Positions 56,961 through 64,000 of a DNA stretch of 64,000 nucleotides are shown here, in pieces. Both the position numbers and the translations under genes were made by a program. Below the pieces are notes generated by a model, which saw only the letters and a list, made by a program, of their open reading frames with translations, did not search any database and had not been told where the DNA came from. Within the stretch, counting starts at the first letter, position 1, and the number at the start of each line of letters is the position of its first letter. The DNA lies in assembly GCA_002049455.2 (NCBI GenBank), contig KV918908.1:62001-126000 (forward strand). Reading direction: 5' to 3'. The DNA is from Porphyra umbilicalis (Eukaryota > Rhodophyta > Bangiophyceae > Bangiales > Bangiaceae).

Positions 56961-57194
56961 TCCACCCCGAACCCAGGCACCCTGCCGACACACTCCAGCG
57001 GGCCGGGCCTCAAGCCAAGCACAGGCAGCATCTCCTCCACCACGCCCCACGGTGCGGATATCAACGCCACCTTGATGGTGGTGGTCGCCGCGGCGTAGGC
57101 CGTCTTGGCCGACATGGTCGCAGTGGCGGGGGATGCCGGCGCGGCGGCCAAATAAAGGCCGCCGCCTGCCAACAGCAGGAACCACACGGCCATG
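56912..57194 (-). CDS. Possible small secreted, Thr-rich protein within the 235-bp array
   Basis: 94 residues. ATG 57194 is followed by a hydrophobic leader (MAVWFLLLAGGGLYLAAAP) and an SPA site-like segment, then an Ala/Thr-rich stretch and PWGVVEEMLPVLGLRPGP. The leader resembles a secretion signal. The same hydrophobic core recurs in at least one neighbouring array unit, whose frame may read through into it. Expression and start are unproven; it could be only a by-product of the tandem array. Unknown family. Confidence 0.25.
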
Positions 57195-57895
57195 AACCTC
57201 TCCCGCACCCAGGCACCCTGCCAACACACGCCACCGGGCCGGGCCACACGCCCAACGCCGGCAGTAAGAATTTCCTCGTGCCCCATGGCGTGCAAATCAA
57301 CCCCATTTTGGTGGTTGTGGTCGCCGTGACGTCGGCGGCCTTGGAAGACGTGGTGACACTGGCGGGGGACGTCGGCGCAGCGGCCAAATACAGGCCGCCG
57401 CCCGCCAACAGCACAAAACGAAAACCAGGCAACCTCTGCCACAAGCAGACACCGCGCCGGCACACGCCACCGGGCCAGGGCACATGCCCAACACCGGCAG
57501 AAACAACTCCCTCACGGCCCCTGGTGAGCAAATCAACGACACGTGATGATGGTGGTTGTCCCGGCGCCGGCGGCTTTGGCCGACGTGGTGATGGTGGCGT
57601 GCGACCCCGGTGCGGCGGACAGATCAGGCTGATGGTCCGCCAATATCAGCCAGCGCACGCCCAGCAACCAACCCCGCACCCAGGCACCCGGCCGACACAC
57701 GCCACCGGGCCGGGCCACACACCCAACACCGGCCGCATCACGTCACCTACGCCCAACGGCGCGCAAATGAACGTCCGCGTGTTTGTGGTGGTCGCCGTGG
57801 CGTCGGCGGCCTTGTCCGACGTGGTGACGGGGATCGGGGACCCCGCGGCGGCGGGCAAATCGGCGCGTCGGCGGCAAGCCCCAACATGGTGACTG
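56960..57895. repeat. Tandem array of four ~235-bp units
   Basis: Landmark c.cacccaggcaccc followed by acacgccaccgggcc recurs at about 56968, 57205, 57440 and 57675, a period of 235-237 bases. Each unit also carries ggtggt.gtcgccgtg, a cggcggcc.tg...gacgtggtgac block and cggcggccaaataaaggccg-like sequence. Read on the minus strand, units share a peptide pattern: hydrophobic LLLAGGGLYLAAAP.SPA, then TTS.KAAD.TATTT, then LGVWPGPVACVGRVPGCG. A unit-1 frame from ATG 57194 down to 56912 (94 residues) begins with a signal-peptide-like MAVWFLLLAGGG. The units are diverged, so the array is old or under constraint. Confidence 0.8.
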
Positions 57896-59589
57896 AGGCG
57901 AAGAACGCCTGCGTCGGGTCCACGTCCGCGCAGCCGCCCGGCCGTACCGTTTACCGCAAACCCAGAAACCCCCCGCACACGCCGGCACCCCGGAGGTACG
58001 CGCGGCGGACCGGGTTCACCGCACAAGATGCAGGCGTGACTGCTGTCCCGAGACGCACACTGGGCAGTCGACATCCAGTCCCGCCCTGAGACACCCATCT
58101 GCCGCGCGCCCTGGACAGAGGGCAACAGTACGGAAGGGAGCTTCTGCTGAGGCCTCCCTGGCCCCCCACACAGTGCTGTGGGGCTCGGGTCACACGCCGC
58201 CAGTGGTAATCAACATCTCATGTGCACGTAAGTCCGTGGAGATCAGTCCATCAGCGAACGGTGTGTTGACTGATAGTGAAATTATTCTTCTTCTCTTCTT
58301 TCTGTGCGGGCTCCTTCCGGGTTGCAGAGCGACTGTCTGCTACGTTCGATACGATTGTGATCCTTGCGTATCTTCCATTTATTTTCTGCGTCTTTCTAGG
58401 TGGTCCAAGGGGTTTCCAATACAATTTCCCTGTGAACCGGTCATCGCTTGTCGGGCGGATGATCTGACACGAATGCAACACACAGCCGGATTTGAAATGG
58501 TGAGCGTTGCGACCGGCTGCTCGTCTCTGCCTCGCCGCCGGTTCCTACAGTAGACGGACTGGCGTGCGGTCACTGTGCTGTTTCCCGTCCCTGCTCGCTT
58601 CCCCTCATCCCCCCCCCCCCCCCTTCTGGGTGTACTGCAAAGCAGCATTCATCCCGCTGCTCTGCGCCCCTCCGCACCTTCCTTACTAGCATGCTGCCAA
58701 GCGGCCACATGGGCGGCCGCCAAGAGTTGCAGGCGTCACCTTCGAAGGAAGCAACACGCGTCCCCCTCAACCGCGTCTGCGATTCGCGTCACGCCTCGGT
58801 TTCGCGGGGCTTGTTACCGGACGGCGTGCCGACCGCGGCTTTCGCTGCCGTTGCCGCCGGGGTGGGAGGCAGGGAGGGGGGGGAGGGGCAGGAGGGGGGG
58901 GGGGTGGCTTTCAGGAGCGCGGAGAGGCGGGTGGGGGTCGGGGGGGGGAGGGGGGGGGGATCGGTGGGGGGGGGGGGGGGGGGGATCGGGGGGCGGGGGG
59001 GGGGGGGGGTCGGGGATGCCTCGAAAGTCGGGGAACAGGGGGACCGGCGCGAAGATGAGCGTTTGAAAGCATGAGGCAGCAGGATGACAGCGCCGCTCCC
59101 CGTCGAGCACAGCATGCCTGAGGGAAGAACGAAGCACACAGCTTCGGCGGTTCTCTGCATCATCTCCTGTCACGGCTTGGCAGAGCACACCGGTCGAGGA
59201 CAAATCAATCAGCTTCACAGAAAGCAATTCCGGATGTGTCAGCCAGCAACATGTTCACAAGAAGTGGACCCCACATTCCAAAACGAAGCCCCCCGTGCTC
59301 CACATGTGAGACTTTTGAGTATCTGCACTTGCGGGTGGCAGAACATTTCGCCACAGGTACCCATCTCAAGTTGTATTTGCTGGAAGATACCCGAACTGAA
59401 AAGACTTCCGTGAGAAGCAACTCAAGCCGAAAAATAGGACCCATAGTAGGGCCTGGTGCCGAAGCATCCAATCGGTCCGTGAACGACAAATATGGTCCGG
59501 ATAATTCGCGGGTGATTGCAGCTGTGCGTTCTGATTGGCTAGCACTCGTCTGTGCACGCCATGCACGCGCCGTCTAGCTAGACCAGGCC
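57896..59589. other. Repeat-type DNA and a G-rich tract
   Basis: 57896-58130 may hold a decayed fifth array unit. 58870-59010 is a long tract of G runs (possible quadruplex former). Elsewhere only short frames occur. No supported gene. Confidence 0.4.
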
Positions 59590-59755
59590 TGAGGATCAAC
59601 CCCGCTCCCGACCAGATCCAAGCTCCATGAAATTTGGACAGGTTATTCCTGCGCTGGCCTGGATCGGGATATTTCGGGGTGGCTCCGGGGTGCGCCGTCC
59701 ACAGTTGAGAGGCCACGCCCCTTCCAGCCACGGAACCCCCGACGGCCACAAACAA
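59590..59755 (-). repeat. Dispersed repeat R1, copy 2
   Basis: Inverted relative of 37065-37220. In this orientation it shares cctgcgctggcctggatcg, ggccacgccccttccag and cggaacccccgacggcc. It lies 23 kb from its partner. Confidence 0.7.
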
Positions 59756-59951
59756 TCGGAGCCAAGTCGTGGTCAGCTGTTTGGGTTCGCTGCAGGAAGC
59801 GCCGTGTGGTGCAAATACATGTGGGATGGTCGCACCAACCTTGCACACTGGGAAAAGGCGGAAAGAGACACAGAAACACACTTGCCACCCCTGTCCACCC
59901 TGGTGTTTTTTCTTGACACATGACCGGCCCGTGCGTGACACCCGATCTGCT

Positions 59952-61405
59952 TCAATCTCGGCACGCTTCTGACCTTCTCCTCCCGCCTCTGGGCTCTCTC
60001 CGCCGCTCTTTGACGCCCTTTCTTCTTCTTACGCAGCCGTTACGATGTTCGCTCGCAGTCTTGCTCCCGAGGCCTCTCGGGAGTGCAGTGACGCCCGCTG
60101 CACCGACGCCTCGCCCGCCCTGACCTTTCTTGGTCGCCTCTGACACCCTGTCTCTTAACGCCCGGGTGACCTTCGCCGCCGCCGCGCGGGCCTGGTCGAC
60201 CGCACGAGCCGCATCCTCGCCCACGCCGAGGTTCTCTTTGGCCTGAGAAATGAACACCGCGTGGTCAAGGGGTAGAGCTCTGTCCTTCGAAGCGCCTCTC
60301 GAACAAGATGGTGCACGAAAGCCCGGAACTTGGAAGCTAATACCGACGTCAGCATGAGTCGCGGGTGCCTGTTCTGGTCATAATCCTGTTTGTAGTCAGC
60401 TGCTTGTTGAGGCTTCGGATCACCACGCCCAATCAGCCGAAAGGGGACGCGTAGAGAGGCCGGATGAAGTGGAAAGCTTTGATGAGTAAAAAGAACACTT
60501 GCATCTGGCGCTTCAGCGCGTTATCCAGCGTCCCCGGGCGCATGTGGGCGCCCAGGCGGTCACCAGACAGCAGGAAGTTCGTCGAGGTGTTTTGGACGAC
60601 CCACTCGGCGGCCACTACTTCCACCACATTGGTAAGCGTATCACCGTCGAGGAAGCCGGTATCCGTCCAACAATAGAAACAAGGCCGAGGCCGCCAGCTC
60701 TTCCGTGGAGCGGCGTAGAGGCGGAAATCCACGTCTGCGTCCTCCCCCTCCACAGACATGGCGTTCATGAGATACAAGCAAAAGAAGACGCTGCCACCCG
60801 TGCCGATGAACGTCAACAGCAGGGTCAGAGTGCTGTAGCCGGTCGCCAGAGCGTTGAAGCGCTCCTTAGCCGAAATGTGAATGCGCTTAGTCACCATCTT
60901 ACCCTGCTTGTTGACCATGCGCTTCTCTTCGTAATTCATGATGCCCGCCTGGGTAGAGTGGTGGGTGTCCAGCAGGTCTTCAAGCTCTTCGAAAGAGTAT
61001 TCAACCGCGTCGAGCTCTTGAGACCCCGCGCGCTTGTCAGTGAGGGTTTATACGACCTCTTGGACAGCTCCTTCTCGTGCTGCGTACTCAATCGGGGTTC
61101 CCAGGCTCGTAAACTTTCGTGACCCCATTCCGGCAACACTTACGTGTTACATCACGCGGCTGCAGGGATGGCGGAGGCACGTTGTTGGTACTGAACATCT
61201 GCGCCAGCGCAACCAGCGAGGTGTCCTCCTCCTGCGACAACACGTCGTTTCCTTGCGGCGTGGGGGACGACGAGGTGGTCCGTCCGTCAGCCATCCAGAT
61301 GGCATCGACGTTCACCCCGGTCTCCGCCGCCGTCGCCGCAAGCGCCGCTGGTACGTTGTTACAGGTCTTTTTCAGCTTCTCCAACCGGGGCAGAGCGTCA
61401 GACAT
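59952..61405 (-). mobile_element. DDE-superfamily (DDE_1-like) transposase relic
   Basis: Reading the minus strand: MSDALPRLEKLKKTCNNV at 61405, then a helix-turn-helix-like LSQEEDTSLVALAQMF, a segment LDAVEYSFEELEDLLDTHH leading to IMNYEEKRMVNKQG, RIHISAKERFNALATGYS, WTDTGFLDGDTLTNVVEVVA and FLLSGDRLGAHMRPGTLDNALKR, IKAFHFIRPL. This order resembles DDE_1 transposases (f.eLe.ll, iyN.DEtG, ..ERvTvl, .SGWm..e, LLLDGH.SHl, PPhtth.LQPLD). The usual N.DE reads NYEE here. A trailing SKFRAFVHHLVREALRR and QAKENLGVGEDA segment (to 59952) follows in shifted frames. Frame changes near 61100 may be an intron (GTAAGT at about 61139 on the minus strand) or decay. Ends not found. Confidence 0.5.
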
Positions 61406-61772
61406 CTTGACAGCAACATAGCTTGGGGGTGTAGCGGTAGGGAGCGTGGGACGATATGGGCGCGTGGTCTGAGGTAGTATGTTCAGATCTGTATTGCTGA
61501 TCCCCGAATTTCGTCCTGGTGGACAGAGACTGACTTGCGGACCGACTCTCTCCACCAATCAGATGTGCCCCTGGGACTGACTTGGTGCTCCTGATTGCTT
61601 ACATGTGCCCATGCAGCCTGGAAATCAACATCAGCTCCGCTTCTTTTCTGCACTTTTGGCGAGGAGACAGTCGAAGATCTCAAGATCTCGCGTGGGCAGC
61701 TTGCTCCGTGCCAAGAAATGCGGATCAAGCGGCAACAAACAGTGAGTTCTGCCCGATGCACGGGCAGTCCTG

Positions 61773-62327
61773 TTGGCAGATATGGCGGGCTTCGCAGCCA
61801 TTGAGACGGCGCACGGTGCGCTTCCGAGCGAGCGCAACTCACACCCCTCCTTGTGGTGGCGCCTGTGGGGGTGTCCGTTCCGCGAGCTGAAGCCCGTAGC
61901 GGCTCGGCTGTTGGCGATACCGCCGTCGGCCGCTGGCGGGCAGAGAATGTTTAAGACACCCAAGGGGGTCTTAACGACTAGGCGCAACCGCCTGACAAAC
62001 GAGCGGGTGGACGCGCAATCACGTCTCATTTTCAACACCTCACAGCTGCGACGCCCGGACGTGCTAGGTACCTCCCGCCGCCCGGACATGGAGCACGAGC
62101 TCCTGGCCATGTTGGATGGGGAGAAGGGCTCGGGCGCGCCCGTGCAGGCGCCTCCCCCACCCCCCGTTTCTGATATGGACGATGCCGCAATGGACGGGTT
62201 GTCAGATGGGTCAGATACTAACTCTGACGGCCCTGAATGCATGGAACAACTGCCCGATGACATAGCAGTTGCCCGCATTTTTGACTCTGATGGGGTTGAG
62301 GCAGCTGTGGATTTCTTGTTGTCGTAG
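61773..62327 (+). mobile_element. C-terminal fragment of a second hAT transposase
   Basis: About 184 residues carrying a hAT dimerisation domain: LWWRLWGCPFRELKPVAARL, LAIPPSAAGGQRMF and RRNRLTNERVDAQSRLIFNT, equivalent to WW......P.L..LA..LL.IP.SSA..ER.FS...R.RL. An acidic tail follows (DMDDAAMDGLSDGSDTNSDG) and the frame ends at TAG 62325-62327. The catalytic half is absent and the unrelated DDE relic lies immediately upstream on the other strand, so this is a 5'-truncated or nested copy. It differs in sequence from the hAT at 53.9 kb, so it is a separate lineage. Confidence 0.7.
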
Positions 62328-63600
62328 CCACAAGTGAGTATAAATAGGTTAGTGCACTTTGTTTGCCTTCGCCTCTCTCAGATACTTTTACTTCCACTCC
62401 ACCCGGGCCGTCACGCTTACAATTCTAGGCTGACGTCATGGCCTCGCGCCCTCGCGCCAGCCGCATCGTCGGTGACCTCGAGCCCTATCGTCGTGGCGCT
62501 CGACACTTTCGCGCCAGCTATACTCGCTGTCTCAGCTGATCCACTTGGAACAAGGCTCCCTGTGACCTGAAGGCACATCAATGTTTAAGAACCACGCCCA
62601 CACGCAGCAAGTTCCTGTGCGCGATCCTTCCCGACCACCAGTGCCCGCCGCCCGCCGCCACCTGCCACCCCCCCCCGTCCTCCTCACCGATTCTTAGTAG
62701 AGTAACACGGTGTAAAGGCCACGCCTGACATGCAGGCTCTTCTCAAATGCCCTCCAGTTCCGCCGCCGCCCGCTACCCGCCTCCTTCCTCATCTCCCCAA
62801 CATCACCGTCTCCCCACAAATCCTTCAACGCTGTCCTTGATGAGTCGAGACTGCACCAAACCCACCCGCTGCCCGCCCTTCCCCCCTTCTACCCAACCTC
62901 ACGACCCCACATCTCCTGACGGCCTCCTTGACGTGTCGTGTAGAGCTCGTGCAGGAAGTGGATGCAGGGTAAGGCCTACTGAGCATGCGTGTCCCGTTCG
63001 TGTACCTGAGCATGGATGGGTGGGGAGGGCAGTGGATGGCTCATTGTCAATAAGACAGAGATGGGGAGCACACAGAAGCGGGGACGACGTCCAAGCAGAA
63101 ACGGGGAGCATGCATGAGCGGGGGCGACGTCCATGCGGGGCGCCGGCGCGAATACAATCATGCAAAGATGGGCTCTCAGCAGGTCCAGGGTGGTCGGTCA
63201 CAGCGCGGGTGCGCTGGCTGCAAGTGCCTTCGCGGCCGGGCCGGCGGGCGCACCTGGGTTGGGGGGGCGGGTTGGGGGGGGTGGGTTGGGGGGGGGGGGG
63301 TGGAAGGGCGGGACTGTGAGACAGAACACAAAAAAAAAATGGACGACGGGGAGATGTTGGAGGCGCGGTCGTGTGACGGCGGCGAGTAGGGTCGGAGGCC
63401 GAGCTGTTATTGTCACGTCGGTGCCGAGGTACGGTTGCGCGCACAGCTCTGATCCGACTGCGGCGTGCAACGCTGCAATGGCGTGTCGGAAACGCAAAGA
63501 AAATCTTTTCATGAAATTTCGAAAAAGCAAAGTGTGCATCTCCAGCCTTAACGTGTCACGACCGCACGCCCTTCAAAAAGGGGCGTGTTGCACAACCCTA
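62328..63600. other. hAT fragment 3' flank and repeat-type DNA
   Basis: A TATA-like string (tataaatagg, 62340-62349) follows the hAT stop but no gene lies downstream of it. 62640-62960 is C-rich and 63250-63310 G-rich. No supported gene. Confidence 0.4.
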
Positions 63601-63718
63601 GTTCCAAGAGACAGCTGATTCAGCTCAATATGAATAAAAGTGGCCTACACGGACTAGAATGCAAGACTCGCGACCCTTATTCTCTTGTAAACGATTCTCT
63701 TGTAACGAGAACGCACTG
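63601..63718. mobile_element. Truncated copy of the 139-bp Tc1/mariner-like MITE
   Basis: It matches the 37.3 kb element from its aagagacag interior to the right end acgagaacgcactg, with TA following at 63719-63720. The left terminal repeat is missing or mutated (gttcc replaces the expected end). Interior words shared include gctcaatatga, cacggact and gactcgcgaccc. Confidence 0.75.
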
Positions 63719-63720
63719 TA

Positions 63721-64000
63721 GTCTGACTGCCTCTTCCGGAAACAAGATGTCTGCCTATTCCGTCAACAGCGTGAACAAAATTCTTTTGACTCTCTGACAT
63801 ATCACTCATGCGCTTGTGTATTCTAGTGCGAGTGCTTCTGGCATGTCCTGAATCGGGGGATTGCGAGTTCGGGACGTGCTGTGTTAGGACGATAGGGGAC
63901 AAGATTGCCACTGAGCTGAGAACGAATTTACTGTGCGTGAAGGAGACCCAATCATTGATCAATCTGGACTGGGTGCGTCCGGGATCTGATGGTACTCTCG
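63721..64000. other. Unassigned DNA at window end
   Basis: 280 bases of ordinary composition with no recognised feature. Confidence 0.4.

Noticed and set aside
58870-59010. G-rich tract as a telomere-like or coding repeat
   Set aside because: Irregular G runs without a fixed unit; treated as low-complexity DNA.
62340-62349. tataaatagg as a promoter
   Set aside because: No coding region follows it.
1-64000. tRNA or rRNA genes, CRISPR arrays
   Set aside because: No T-loop/anticodon pattern, rRNA-like block or regularly spaced short repeat array was recognised by eye; a covariance-model scan could still find a tRNA.

Overview
The window looks like nuclear DNA of a very GC-rich, intron-poor alga. 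The best guess is a bangiophyte red alga (Porphyra/Pyropia type); this is inferred, not proven. The grounds are coding regions that are almost entirely G/C at every codon position, with long Ala/Gly/Pro/Asp runs; plastid-type genes such as a lycopene cyclase with a transit-like leader; only one clear spliceosomal intron in about eleven genes; and long stretches of ordinary base composition, rich in DNA transposons, between the genes.

Layout. From 1 to about 33.3 kb there is a gene block of nine genes that strictly alternate in strand: a giant low-complexity protein ending in five SAP domains (+), a plastid DUF3598-like protein (-), a BCS1-type AAA ATPase with one intron (+), a leucine-rich-repeat protein (-), a polytopic class-3 lipase (+), a small putative plastid ChuX/HutX-like protein (-), a WD40-like protein (+), an unrecognised acidic/alanine-rich protein (-) and lycopene beta-cyclase (+). 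From 33.3 to 43.8 kb composition drops to ordinary values and there is no recognisable host gene. It holds a PIF/Harbinger-like non-autonomous element (TAA target duplication), a 139-bp Tc1/mariner-like MITE (TA duplication), a foldback element and dispersed repeats R1-R3. From 43.9 to 48.3 kb lie two convergent host genes, an organellar class-I peptide release factor (RF1 type) and an MSI1/RBAP48/FVE-like histone-binding WD40 protein. From 48.3 kb to the end is a second repeat-rich desert: pogo/Tigger-like relics, a nearly full-length decayed hAT transposase, a separate C-terminal hAT fragment, a DDE-superfamily transposase relic and a four-copy tandem array of about 235 bp.

A recurrent feature is that most GC-rich genes change reading frame only at long G or C runs (8-22 bases). 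Assembly indels are the likeliest cause, so each such gene is annotated as one span with the breaks noted. The three genes with few such runs (DUF3598-like, BCS1-like, LCYB) are intact. The genes form no operon or pathway; three encode predicted plastid or organelle proteins and two act on chromatin.
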